This document shows positions 22,775-31,121 of a DNA stretch of 39,469 bases, one piece after another. The stretch comes from an uncultured Eubacteriales bacterium. Lineage in GTDB: Bacteria > Bacillota > Clostridia > Lachnospirales > Lachnospiraceae. Location: positions 1 to 39,469 of the forward strand of contig CASFBK010000020.1 of NCBI GenBank assembly GCA_949292785.1, read 5' to 3'. Below the pieces are notes generated by a model that did no database searches, had not been told where the DNA came from, and saw nothing but the letters and a program-made list of their open reading frames with translations. The first letter of the stretch is position 1; every line of letters begins with the position of its first letter. Both the position numbers and the translations under genes were made by a program.

Positions 22775-23608
22775 ATGAAGCACAAAAAAGTAAGTGTTGG
22801 AAAAATTATTGTGTACCTCATACTAATCCTTTGGGCTGTTACTACGATTTTTCCTTTCGTATGGGTACTTTTAAACTCAGTAAAGCCTTCCGCAGAGGTA
22901 TTATCATCTTCCTTTGCATTGCCGAAGGTGTTTACCTGGGACAATTATCAGAATGTATTTGAAAGTATGAATATTGGGGAGGCTTATAAAAATAGTTTAA
23001 TTATTTCCGGTTCTGTAACGATTGGAGTTATGATTTTATCAGCAATGATGTCCTTTGCTCTTACAAGATATAACTTCAAAGGAAAGAAAATAATAGAAAG
23101 CTTGTTAGCAGCCAGCCTGATGTTCCCGGTATTTTCCACAATCATTCCGGTGTTCCGTATGATTGTAAAGGCAGGGTTATTAAGTACAAACTTAGCAGTT
23201 ATTCTGCCGCAGATTGCAGGTAACTTAAGCTTTGCAACCATTGTCATGATAGGATTTATGAGGAGTATTCCGATTGAGATGGAAGAAGCATCATATATGG
23301 AAGGGGCAAATGTATTCCAGGTATTTATAAAAATCATTGTTCCGTTATGTAAAGCTTCCCTATCCACAGTAGCAATCTTCAGTTTTATGTGGTCCTACAA
23401 CGATTTGTTTGTACAGAAGATTATGATTCGTGAGCCGAAGAAATTTCCGATTTCTAACTTACTGGAAAGAATCAGTTCACAGTATGGAACAGACTTTGGT
23501 CTGATGGCAGCGTCTGTTACCATGATTGTATTACCGGTTATGATTGTTTACATCTTCCTTCAGAAGAATATCATTAAAGGATTGACAGCAGGAGCAGTAA
23601 AAGGATAA
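22775..23608 (+). CDS. ABC sugar permease 2 (MalG/UgpE type)
   Basis: The 277-residue membrane protein has the MalG-type opening (T-T-I-F-P-F-V-W-V-L-L-N-S-V-K) and an EAA loop reading E-E-A-S-Y-M-E-G-A-N-V-F-Q-V-F-I-K-I-I-V-P near 170. It pairs with the upstream permease to form the channel. AAGGAGGG lies 7 bases before the ATG. The response-regulator gene follows after about 33 bases, so regulator and transporter are probably in one transcript. Confidence 0.92.
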   Translation: MKHKKVSVGKIIVYLILILWAVTTIFPFVWVLLNSVKPSAEVLSSSFALPKVFTWDNYQNVFESMNIGEAYKNSLIISGSVTIGVMILSAMMSFALTRYNFKGKKIIESLLAASLMFPVFSTIIPVFRMIVKAGLLSTNLAVILPQIAGNLSFATIVMIGFMRSIPIEMEEASYMEGANVFQVFIKIIVPLCKASLSTVAIFSFMWSYNDLFVQKIMIREPKKFPISNLLERISSQYGTDFGLMAASVTMIVLPVMIVYIFLQKNIIKGLTAGAVKG

Positions 23609-23641
23609 AATAACCTTATAAGAGAAGCCGAGGTGGTACCA

Positions 23642-24415
23642 ATGTATAGGGTTATGATTGTAGACGACGAACCAATTATAGTGGAAGGATTGTCCAGAAG
23701 TATTCCATGGGAAAGATGGAATTGCCAGGTGGTGGCGACTGCCAATGACGGGCTGGAAGGAAAGGCTCTGCTGGAAAAGTATAAGCCGCATATGATGTTT
23801 ATAGACATCTGTATGCCGGAAATGTCCGGATTGCAGCTAATCGCAGCCATAAAGTCAGAGTTTTCTGATGTAGAGATTACGATACTTACAGGCTTTCGAG
23901 ATTTTGAATATGCTCAACAGGCGATTCGCCTGGGGGTGACTCGGTTTCTATTGAAGCCTTCCAATATGGAAGAATTAGAAGAAGCTATCGATACCATGTG
24001 CGAAAATCTAAAGAACAAGAATATTCTTCCGGATTCTGAGGCGAAAGAAGAGCCGGAAGAGGCACAGGAGAATGAGAGCAAGGCAAGTAGTTTTATTGTA
24101 AAAAATGCGATGCATTACATAAGGGAAAATTACACACAGAAGTTGACATTGTCTGACGTAGCGGAGAAAACCTATGTCAGTCAATGGCATTTGAGCAAGC
24201 TTTTGAATCGCCATATCGGTCAGAGCTTTTCGGAGATACTTAACAATGTTCGGATTGAGCAGGCAAAGAAATTGCTGGAAGATCCGTCCTTGCGGATTGG
24301 AGATGTGGCGGATGCCGTAGGGTTTATGGATATGGCGCATTTTTCCAGAGTGTTTAAAAAGCAGGTAGGGATATCTGCCAACGAGTACCGTAATCAGGTG
24401 TTGGGGAAGAATTAA
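23642..24415 (+). CDS. YesN-type response regulator (AraC-family output)
   Basis: The 257-residue protein has a receiver domain with acidic pocket D8-D9, phosphorylated D55 (M-F-I-D-I-C-M-P), T83 and K105. A short linker rich in glutamate (about 130-150) leads to an AraC-type double helix-turn-helix (about 155-255: K-L-T-L-S-D-V-A-E-K-T-Y-V-S...I-G-D-V-A-D-A-V-G-F-M-D-M-A-H-F-S-R-V-F-K-K). ATG at 23642 is preferred because GAGGTGG lies 5 bases before it, over GTG at 23633 inside that site. It is the partner of the YesM-type kinase and probably activates the transporter and maybe the chbP operon. Confidence 0.92.
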   Translation: MYRVMIVDDEPIIVEGLSRSIPWERWNCQVVATANDGLEGKALLEKYKPHMMFIDICMPEMSGLQLIAAIKSEFSDVEITILTGFRDFEYAQQAIRLGVTRFLLKPSNMEELEEAIDTMCENLKNKNILPDSEAKEEPEEAQENESKASSFIVKNAMHYIRENYTQKLTLSDVAEKTYVSQWHLSKLLNRHIGQSFSEILNNVRIEQAKKLLEDPSLRIGDVADAVGFMDMAHFSRVFKKQVGISANEYRNQVLGKN

Positions 24416-24439
24416 AGAAAATAGAAATATATGTGGCGG

Positions 24440-24485
24440 GACTGTATCGCTTGATGAGAATGAGAGCGGATGCAGTCTTGCTTTT
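24440..24485 (+). terminator. Terminator of the response-regulator transcript
   Basis: GACTGTATCGC (24440-24450) with GCGGATGCAGTC (24466-24477), one bulge and one G-U, then TTGCTTTTTG. Confidence 0.75.
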
Positions 24486-24535
24486 TGTTTGGTAATGTAA
24501 CAAGAGATGGAAGAATATGAAAAAAAGGATATATG

Positions 24536-24585
24536 AAATGCACCCCTTTTACAACCATCTTCTTGTTGTAAAAGGGGTGCATTTT
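24536..24585. terminator. Bidirectional terminator between the YesN-type gene and nagA
   Basis: A perfect 20-bp stem (24536-24555 with 24565-24584, core GCACCCCTTTTACAAC) around a 9-base loop CATCTTCTT. A T run follows on the plus strand; on the minus strand the stem itself ends in TTT. It separates two convergent units. Confidence 0.9.
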
Positions 24586-24598
24586 TAGGAAGACTAAG

Positions 24599-25720
24599 TT
24601 ACGCCCTATAAACTTCCCTTAAGGTTAAATCAGAATTCAACAAAACAAAATCGGCAACCTTTCCAATTTCAAGACTGCCATACTTATCATCAATACCAAT
24701 AGAACGTGCCGGATTGATGGTAGCGCATTTTACGGCACTGGCAAGAGGAATTCCCATAGAAACAGCTGTACGCATACAATCTGCAAGATTCGTAACAGAA
24801 CCGGCGATTGTACCATCCTTTAATGTAGCAAGGTTTCCTTTCACAATCACGTCCTGACCGCCTAATGCATACATACCATCCGGCTTACCGGCTGCCATCA
24901 TACTGTCACTGATGAGAACAATTCTGTCATCGGTAAACATAGAAAAAGCAGTACGGACAGCGGAGGGATGAATATGAATCCCATCACAAATCATTTCTGC
25001 AAAGCAATTCGGTGTATCAAAGGCAGCGCCAATAACGCCGGGAGCCCGGTGAGTAAAACCAGGCATTGCGTTGAACAGGTGGGTTACATGGTCAGCGCCA
25101 TTTTGGAATGCCTCCATAGCGATATCGTAGTCGCAGGTAGTGTGGCCAATGGAGATGGAAATATCTTTTAATTCAGAGGATTTCACCTCTTTGATAAAGT
25201 CCATAGCACCCTCTGTTTCCGGTGCAAGGGTCAAAAGCTTTACCAGTCCGCCGGAAGCCTGCTGAAGGTCATTAAGTGTTTCAAAGCTGGCTGTTGCAAT
25301 ATAAGCTGGATTTTGGGCGCCACGTTTTTCATAAGCGATAAAAGGTCCCTCCAGGTTAATCCCAACAAGACGTGACTGGGAAGCGCTGCTTTGTTCCTTA
25401 GCAAATACCTGTCCGTTCTTACAAATATCCAGAAGCATATCCTTGGATAACGTCATAGAGGCAGGACAGATAGAAGTAATTCCCTGGCTCAATTCGTATT
25501 CTGCCATGGCAGCAAGTCCTTCCGGTGAAGCATCGCAGAAATCATGTCCCGCGCATCCGTGGAAATGAACGTCAATTAATCCCGGAATGACATAACAGCC
25601 ATTCGCGTCAATGACAGTATCATCTGTAGTATGGTCAGAAAAGCAACCGTTTTCAACATACAGGGTTTCTTTTACAAAGCCCTGATTTTCACGAAAAACA
25701 AGTCCGTTTATAATTTTCAT
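24599..25720 (-). CDS. nagA: N-acetylglucosamine-6-phosphate deacetylase
   Basis: The 373-residue amidohydrolase converts GlcNAc-6-P to GlcN-6-P and acetate. It has the metal motif H-F-H at 52-54 (G-L-I-D-V-H-F-H-G), the catalytic-site glutamate in N-L-E-G-P-F near 125, histidines in I-G-H-T-T and H-L-F-N-A-M, and the catalytic aspartate in L-I-S-D-S-M. Length is normal. It follows nagB by 21 bases in the same operon. Its substrate is the expected product of the phosphomutase at 15284. Confidence 0.95.
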   Translation of the reverse strand: MKIINGLVFRENQGFVKETLYVENGCFSDHTTDDTVIDANGCYVIPGLIDVHFHGCAGHDFCDASPEGLAAMAEYELSQGITSICPASMTLSKDMLLDICKNGQVFAKEQSSASQSRLVGINLEGPFIAYEKRGAQNPAYIATASFETLNDLQQASGGLVKLLTLAPETEGAMDFIKEVKSSELKDISISIGHTTCDYDIAMEAFQNGADHVTHLFNAMPGFTHRAPGVIGAAFDTPNCFAEMICDGIHIHPSAVRTAFSMFTDDRIVLISDSMMAAGKPDGMYALGGQDVIVKGNLATLKDGTIAGSVTNLADCMRTAVSMGIPLASAVKCATINPARSIGIDDKYGSLEIGKVADFVLLNSDLTLREVYRA

Positions 25721-25741
25721 GCAAAATAACCCCCTTAGATA

Positions 25742-26476
25742 CTAAAGTGGACACTTACTCAAAGCAGCTTCATCTGCCACCAGAGTTACATCAGGATGCA
25801 TCTGAAGAATAGAAGCCGGAACCTGAGGAACCACCGGACCAAAAAATGCTTTGTTTACTGCGTCAGCCTTTGCTTCGCCACTGACAATAATTAAAATTTT
25901 CTTCGCCATCATAATAGACTTGATGCCCATGGTATAAGCCTGCGTTGGTACATCTTCAATTTTTTCAAAAAATCTGGAGTTTGCCTGAATGGTGCTCTCT
26001 GCTAAATCTACACAGTGCGTTTCTTTTTCAAAGGCTTCTCCTGGTTCGTTAAAACCAATATGTCCGTTATTTCCAAGTCCTAAAAGCTGTAAATCAATAC
26101 CGCCTAATTCCTGAATAACTGCTTCATGTGCAGCACATGCTTTGGCAGCGTCTGTTTCCGTTCCGTTAGGAACGTGTGTATTTGCCAGGTCAATGTTGAT
26201 ATGCTTAAAGAAATTCTCATGCATAAAATAGTAATAACTTTGGTCATTATCATGAGATAATCCGCGGTACTCATCCAGGTTTACGGACTTTGTCTGGGAG
26301 AAATCAATATCCCCCTTATTGTACCAGTCAATTAACTGTGCATAGGTTCCCAGTGGAGACGAACCAGTGGCAAGTCCAAGTACACAGTCAGGCTTCATAA
26401 TGACCTGTGCCGAAATAATGTTGGCAGCCTTGCGGCTCATTTCGTTGTAATCCTTTGCTTTGATAATTTTAACCAT
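25742..26476 (-). CDS. nagB: Glucosamine-6-phosphate deaminase
   Basis: The 244-residue enzyme converts GlcN-6-P to fructose-6-P and ammonia. Motifs are G-L-A-T-G-S-S-P-L-G-T (phosphate loop, 34-44), N-L-D-E-Y (catalytic D68) and G-L-G-N-N-G-H-I-G-F-N-E-P-G with H139 and E144. The residue matching E. coli D141 is N137, as in Bacillus-type enzymes. The length lacks the C-terminal allosteric extension of the E. coli form, as usual in Firmicutes. ATG at 26476 follows GGAGG by 7-8 bases. First gene of a nagB-nagA operon. Confidence 0.96.
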   Translation of the reverse strand: MVKIIKAKDYNEMSRKAANIISAQVIMKPDCVLGLATGSSPLGTYAQLIDWYNKGDIDFSQTKSVNLDEYRGLSHDNDQSYYYFMHENFFKHINIDLANTHVPNGTETDAAKACAAHEAVIQELGGIDLQLLGLGNNGHIGFNEPGEAFEKETHCVDLAESTIQANSRFFEKIEDVPTQAYTMGIKSIMMAKKILIIVSGEAKADAVNKAFFGPVVPQVPASILQMHPDVTLVADEAALSKCPL

Positions 26477-26522
26477 AGAAAGACCTCCATTCTTTATTTA
26501 AAATACATAATCTTCTAAGATA

Positions 26523-26551
26523 ATGCTAACAAGAAAAAGAGAAAATCGCAA
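26523..26551 (-). promoter_or_regulatory. Candidate promoter of nagB-nagA
   Basis: On the minus strand TTGCGA (26546-26551), 17 bases, TAGCAT (26523-26528), about 47 bases before the nagB start. Confidence 0.5.
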
Positions 26552-26682
26552 TAAATTTGACGAAAGAAGGCAATTTAAGATAAAAAAAAGCAAAGAAAGT
26601 GCAAAGATTCAAAAAACACCAACAATAATCGTTCTTAATCTATGTAATAATAGGGGGAAAACGGCATAACGGATGGTTCTGC

Positions 26683-26711
26683 TTGCACGATACAATAGAA
26701 GAGACTATAAT
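26683..26711 (+). promoter_or_regulatory. Promoter of the chemoreceptor gene
   Basis: TTGCAC (26683-26688), 17 bases, TATAAT (26706-26711), 44 bases before the start codon. Confidence 0.75.
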
Positions 26712-26755
26712 AAAATATATAGCATGTCATATCAGGGAGAAAGGATGAAATTCGA

Positions 26756-28759
26756 ATGAAAAAGAAAGAGCAGAAGAAGATGGTTTCCATTAAGACGAAG
26801 CTCCTGGGGACGATATTACCGGTAGTTGCAGTTATCGTGCTGGTTATCGCGGGAATATCCTATTTGATTTCGAAGAATATTATAACAGAATATTCCGAGA
26901 ATCTTTTAAGCTCGTCTATTGAGAATCAGGCAAATGAGATTGAGTCATGGCTGGACGAGAATTTGTCTGCATTTCAGATTGTAAAGCAGACCATAGAGGG
27001 GACAAGTCCGGATGAAGAAGCGTTACAGCTTATGCTGAATAGCTATTATCAATTTAATGATAATTATCCGGATGGATTGTATATAGCAGATGAAAAAGGA
27101 AAACTCATGAAGGCAGAGGGGTCAGAAAAAACGGAGAGTAATCCGATTGACTCGGTATGGTATCAGGATGGTATTACAAGATTGAATATGGGATTTACGG
27201 ATGCATATACAAATGCCGCTGGAGAAGCAGTTGTCAGTGCGTCTGGTATTTTAAATGACAATTCCGGTGAGCTTAAGGTGATTTCAGCAGACCTGTCATT
27301 GCAGCGTATTAGTATTATTGTAAATAGTTTTATTGAGATGGAAGACGCACAGGCGTTTTTGGTAAATTCGAAAGATGGTACAATTCTTGCTCATAGAGAT
27401 AACAGCCTGATTTCTACTAAGCTTGCAGATTCCGGCAATACCTTTATGAAAGAGGTAGATGAAAAACTAAATCAGCATGATTATCAAATGACGGAAATTG
27501 ACAATAACATGACTGCATTTACAGAAATCTCCGGAACAGACTGGATTCTGGTATCATATATTCCTACGGCAACTATTTATGCAGATATTAACGGTGTCAG
27601 AACCATTATGGTTGTAATTGGACTGGTATCGCTGTTGCTGCTGGCAGTCCTGATTGAACGCGTCGTTCAGCTGGTAATCAAACCGGTAAAAGAACTGACC
27701 AGAATCATTACAGCTATGACAGATGGTGATTTTACTGTTCGGGTGAAAACAAAGAGTAATGATGAAATCGGTGTCATGAGCCGTGGAGTAGAGAAGTTTA
27801 TTCACTCTATGCGAAATATGATTTCGTCTATTCATGGTGTGTCCGATAAGCTGCATGTTCAGGCAGATAACAGCAATGGTGTTTCTGACGAAATGTACGA
27901 TGCTTCCAGACTTCAGAGCGAGTCCATGAAGGAGTTGAACAATACGGTAGAACAGCTTTCAGTTTCGGTTAATGAGATTGCAGAAAATGCCACAACTCTG
28001 GCAATGGTAGTAGCGGATACCAGAGAAGATGGAGAGCAGGTAGACTGCAAAATGAAAGAGACTGTGGAGGTCTCTCGTAAGGGAAAAGCAGATATGCAGA
28101 ATGTTGGTATTGCAATGCAGAGTATTAATGAATCTGTTGTGAAATTGCAGCAGGCCATTGACAAAGTAGGAAAAGCGTCGGAAGAAATTACCAACATTAC
28201 CGGTGTAATCAGCGGTATTGCGGACGAGACGAATCTGTTATCGTTAAATGCGTCTATTGAAGCAGCAAGAGCAGGAGAAGCAGGAAAAGGCTTTGCAGTG
28301 GTTGCTACAGAAATCGGTCAGCTGGCACAGACCAGTGCGAATTCAGTACATAATATTGAGAACCTTATTTCTGAAATCAATGATTTGGTCAAGGATGCAG
28401 TAAGTCAGGCGGATGACAGTGTAAACAATATTAATAACAGCGGCGAGCTGGTAAATGGTGCCCTGAAGACCTTTGATGTTATTTTTGATAATATTGATGA
28501 AGTAAGTAATCTGGTACAGCAGATGATTGAAAAAGTAGAAAAGGTAGATAATGTTGCCACTAACGTAGCTGCGATTTCCGAAGAACAGGCAGCAAGTTCT
28601 CAGGAGATTTTAGCAACATCAGATACGATGGTAGAACAGGCGAACAGTATCATGGGAAATAGTGAGACGGTAGCAAGTGATGCAAAAGAACTGACAGAGT
28701 CAGCGGAAGAGTTGTCGAATCAGGTGAACATATTTAAGGTGGAGAAGGGAGCGTGTTAG
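26756..28759 (+). CDS. Methyl-accepting chemotaxis protein with dCache-type sensor
   Basis: The 667-residue receptor has TM1 at about 19-42, a large extracellular sensor of Cache type (about 43-275), and TM2 near 280-305. HAMP follows (about 306-360: V-I-K-P-V-K-E-L-T-R), then a signalling domain with the hairpin tip E-A-A-R-A-G-E-A-G-K-G-F-A-V-V-A near 502 and flanking coiled coils. ATG at 26756 is used; an ATG at 26744 leads to a stop within four codons. The last bases overlap the next gene's region, so the binding lipoprotein is co-translated. This suggests joint sensing of a sugar-like ligand. Confidence 0.92.
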   Translation: MKKKEQKKMVSIKTKLLGTILPVVAVIVLVIAGISYLISKNIITEYSENLLSSSIENQANEIESWLDENLSAFQIVKQTIEGTSPDEEALQLMLNSYYQFNDNYPDGLYIADEKGKLMKAEGSEKTESNPIDSVWYQDGITRLNMGFTDAYTNAAGEAVVSASGILNDNSGELKVISADLSLQRISIIVNSFIEMEDAQAFLVNSKDGTILAHRDNSLISTKLADSGNTFMKEVDEKLNQHDYQMTEIDNNMTAFTEISGTDWILVSYIPTATIYADINGVRTIMVVIGLVSLLLLAVLIERVVQLVIKPVKELTRIITAMTDGDFTVRVKTKSNDEIGVMSRGVEKFIHSMRNMISSIHGVSDKLHVQADNSNGVSDEMYDASRLQSESMKELNNTVEQLSVSVNEIAENATTLAMVVADTREDGEQVDCKMKETVEVSRKGKADMQNVGIAMQSINESVVKLQQAIDKVGKASEEITNITGVISGIADETNLLSLNASIEAARAGEAGKGFAVVATEIGQLAQTSANSVHNIENLISEINDLVKDAVSQADDSVNNINNSGELVNGALKTFDVIFDNIDEVSNLVQQMIEKVEKVDNVATNVAAISEEQAASSQEILATSDTMVEQANSIMGNSETVASDAKELTESAEELSNQVNIFKVEKGAC

Positions 28760-28761
28760 GA

Positions 28762-29742
28762 ATGAGAAAAAAGCTTGGGATATTATTAAGTTTCGCAATG
28801 CTTGGCATGATGGTATTTACTGGATGCGGTGGCGGCAAAGCTACAGCATCAGGGAAAGAAGTGAAAATACTTCTTGCCTTAAATGAAATGGACACCTTCC
28901 GTCAGACACTGATAGAGGCAGCGCAGAAAACGGCGGAAGAAGAAGGCGTACAGCTTGATGTCAAGGATGCAGAAGGCTCCATTGAAAATCAGGTAAATTT
29001 CTTGAAATCTGCAGAGGAAGACGGATATAATGTAATTCTTTGCAGCGCAGTATCTGCGGAGACTGTGGTAGAATTAAAGGCGAGTGCCGGAGATATACCG
29101 ATTATATTCATTAATAGCTGTCCTGAGGAAAAACAGCTAAGAGAAGGAGAATATATTTATGCAGGTTCCAGGGAAAGTGAAGCAGGACAGTATCAGGCGG
29201 AATATATATTAGACAGGATGGCAGATAAGGATGAAATTAACGTTGTGCTTTTAAAAGGACCGAAAGGACATTCTGCAACAGAAGGAAGAACAAATGGAGC
29301 AAAGCAGACATTAGAAGCCAGTGGAAAGAAAATTAATTATGTGTTTGAAGATTATGCAAACTGGGAACAGGATCAGGCAAAGAGTATGTTCGAAATCTTT
29401 TTAAAAACAGGAGCAAAGGCGGATTGTGTTATCTGCAACAATGACTCCATGGCGCTTGGTGTCATAGATGCCTGCAAAGAAGCCGGTATTGATTTGAGTG
29501 AACTGCCGGTTCTTGGGGTAGATGCCACTGCGGACGGATGTGCAGCTATCCAGAAAGGAGACATGGCATTTACCGTTTATCAGTCTGCGCTGGGTCAGGG
29601 AGAAGCAGCCGTAAAGGCTGCCATCAAGTTTGCAAAGGGAGAATCTCTGGACGCTCTGGAAGGAGTTACCGAGGATGGGAAATACGTCTGGGTTCCTTTT
29701 GAAAGAGTAGATAAAAGTAATGTGTCAGATTACAGCAACTAA
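28762..29742 (+). CDS. Orphan periplasmic-type sugar-binding lipoprotein
   Basis: The 326-residue lipoprotein has lipobox F-T-G-C with C22. The mature domain is of the ribose/galactose-binding type (Peripla_BP_4): V-K-I-L-L-A-L-N-E-M-D-T-F-R-Q-T near the start, G-Y-N-V-I-L-C-S-A-V near 90, and C-N-N-D-S-M-A-L-G-V-I near 225. No permease or ATPase gene follows, and a terminator comes next. GTG at 28753, overlapping the receptor gene, is an alternative start that would add three residues. It probably hands its ligand to the chemoreceptor rather than to a transporter; that is inference from the gene pair. Confidence 0.85.
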   Translation: MRKKLGILLSFAMLGMMVFTGCGGGKATASGKEVKILLALNEMDTFRQTLIEAAQKTAEEEGVQLDVKDAEGSIENQVNFLKSAEEDGYNVILCSAVSAETVVELKASAGDIPIIFINSCPEEKQLREGEYIYAGSRESEAGQYQAEYILDRMADKDEINVVLLKGPKGHSATEGRTNGAKQTLEASGKKINYVFEDYANWEQDQAKSMFEIFLKTGAKADCVICNNDSMALGVIDACKEAGIDLSELPVLGVDATADGCAAIQKGDMAFTVYQSALGQGEAAVKAAIKFAKGESLDALEGVTEDGKYVWVPFERVDKSNVSDYSN

Positions 29743-29768
29743 TTACAGAATTGAATAGAAGCTATCAT

Positions 29769-29820
29769 TAAAAAATCCGCATTCTTTAGATAATAGCTAT
29801 CTGAGAATGCGGATTTTCAT
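29769..29820. terminator. Bidirectional terminator between binding lipoprotein and tRNA-Ser
   Basis: AAATCCGCATTCT...AGATA pairs with TATCT...GAGAATGCGGATTT around ATAGC. TTTTTT follows on the minus strand (for the tRNA) and TTTTC on the plus strand. Confidence 0.85.
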
Positions 29821-29837
29821 TAATAATAAATAGAAAC

Positions 29838-29925
29838 GGAGGAGGGGGGATTTGAACCCCCGCGCCGGTGCTACCGACCTACTGGTGTTCGAAGCCAGAC
29901 CCTTCAGCCACTTGGGTACTCCTCC
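29838..29925 (-). tRNA. tRNA-Ser, anticodon CGA
   Basis: The 88-nucleotide class II tRNA has acceptor stem GGAGGAG/CTCCTCC and a T arm GGGGG-TTCAAAT-CCCCC. The long variable arm (TAGGTCGGTAGCACCGGCGC region) is typical of serine. The anticodon loop TTCGAAC (29887-29893 on plus) gives anticodon CGA for codon UCG. The pair at 31-39 is a C-A mismatch. CCA is not encoded. Confidence 0.93.
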
Positions 29926-29939
29926 AAGCTAACAAAAAT

Positions 29940-29968
29940 AGCATACCAAATAATTTACAGAAATGCAA
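29940..29968 (-). promoter_or_regulatory. Promoter of tRNA-Ser
   Basis: On the minus strand TTGCAT (29963-29968), 17 bases, TATGCT (29940-29945), ending 14 bases before the mature tRNA. Confidence 0.7.
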
Positions 29969-29976
29969 TTAAAATC

Positions 29977-30005
29977 TTGTGATACCTAAAATTTTGGGAT
30001 ATAAT
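29977..30005 (+). promoter_or_regulatory. Promoter of pfkA and the downstream genes
   Basis: TTGTGA (29977-29982), 17 bases, TATAAT (30000-30005). It is back to back with the tRNA promoter, 8 bases apart. Confidence 0.8.
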
Positions 30006-30045
30006 AAGATGTAAAAACACATAAAACGCAAAGGATGTGAATTCT

Positions 30046-31119
30046 ATGAAAAGAATCGGGATGCTGACAAGTGGTGGAGACTGCCAGGCATTAAATGCCG
30101 CAATGCGCGGAGTGGTAAAGGGATTAAGTAAGAATGCGGATCAGTTGGAAGTATATGGGTTTTACGAAGGATACAAGGGACTGATATACGGAAATTACCG
30201 ATTGCTGACAGCAGCAGATTTTTCGGGTATTCTGACAAAGGGAGGAACCATTCTTGGAACATCGAGACAGCCCTTTAAACGGATGCGGATACCTGACGAG
30301 AATGGGTTGGACAAGGTTGAAGCAATGAAAGAGAATTACCGCAAGCTTCGTTTGGATTGTCTTGTAATTCTCGGAGGAAACGGAACACAGAAAACAGCGA
30401 ATCTTTTGCGGGAAGAAGGACTCAATGTCATTCATCTTCCGAAGACGATTGATAACGATATTTATGGTACGGATATTACCTTTGGTTTTCAGAGTGCCAT
30501 TGACATTGCAACATCAGCCATTGACTGTATCCATACAACGGCGGCATCCCATAACAGGGTGTTTATCGTAGAAGTGATGGGACATAAGGTAGGCTGGCTT
30601 ACGTTGTATGCAGGAGTAGCCGGAGGAGCAGATATCATTTTGCTTCCGGAGATACCATATGATATAGATAAGGTAGTCGAGGCGGTACAGCGAAGAAGCC
30701 AGGCAGGCAAGGGATTTACCATTTTAGCAGTGGCAGAAGGAGCTATTTCAAAAGAGGACGCCCAGCTTACCAAAAAGGAATATAAAGAAAAGCTTAAGAA
30801 ATCCCCATATCCGTCGGTTTCTTATGAGGTGGCAGCAAGAATTGAAGAAAAGACAGGCTGTGAAGTGCGTGTGACCGTGCCGGGACATACCCAGAGAGGC
30901 GGAAGCCCATGTCCTTACGACAGAGTGCTTTGTACCAGACTTGGTGCAGCAGCAGCAGACCTTATTTTAAAGAATAAATATGGTTACATGGTAGCCATGA
31001 TAAATGGAAATACAAAGCCGGTGCCATTAGAAGAAGTGGCAGGCAAATTAAAGACCGTAGAGCCGGAATGCCGGATGATAAAAGAGGCAAAGCTCATCGG
31101 CATTAGTTTTGGAGATTAA
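30046..31119 (+). CDS. pfkA: 6-phosphofructokinase, G104/K124 (group III) type
   Basis: The 357-residue enzyme phosphorylates fructose-6-phosphate in glycolysis. It has T-S-G-G-D-C-Q-A-L-N-A at 8-18, G-G-N-G-T at 110-114 and P-K-T-I-D-N-D at 132-138. The residue matching E. coli G104 is G113, an ATP-type signature. The residue matching G124 is K133, usual in PPi enzymes. This mix is the group III pattern, so the phosphate donor is most likely ATP but is not certain. ATG at 30046 follows AAAGGA by 10-11 bases; GTG at 30037 is an unlikely alternative. dnaX begins 2 bases after its stop. Confidence 0.9.
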   Translation: MKRIGMLTSGGDCQALNAAMRGVVKGLSKNADQLEVYGFYEGYKGLIYGNYRLLTAADFSGILTKGGTILGTSRQPFKRMRIPDENGLDKVEAMKENYRKLRLDCLVILGGNGTQKTANLLREEGLNVIHLPKTIDNDIYGTDITFGFQSAIDIATSAIDCIHTTAASHNRVFIVEVMGHKVGWLTLYAGVAGGADIILLPEIPYDIDKVVEAVQRRSQAGKGFTILAVAEGAISKEDAQLTKKEYKEKLKKSPYPSVSYEVAARIEEKTGCEVRVTVPGHTQRGGSPCPYDRVLCTRLGAAAADLILKNKYGYMVAMINGNTKPVPLEEVAGKLKTVEPECRMIKEAKLIGISFGD

Positions 31120-31121
31120 AA

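Noticed and set aside
29838-29925. Selenocysteine tRNA
   Set aside because: The anticodon is CGA, not TCA, and the acceptor/T-arm length is that of serine tRNA.
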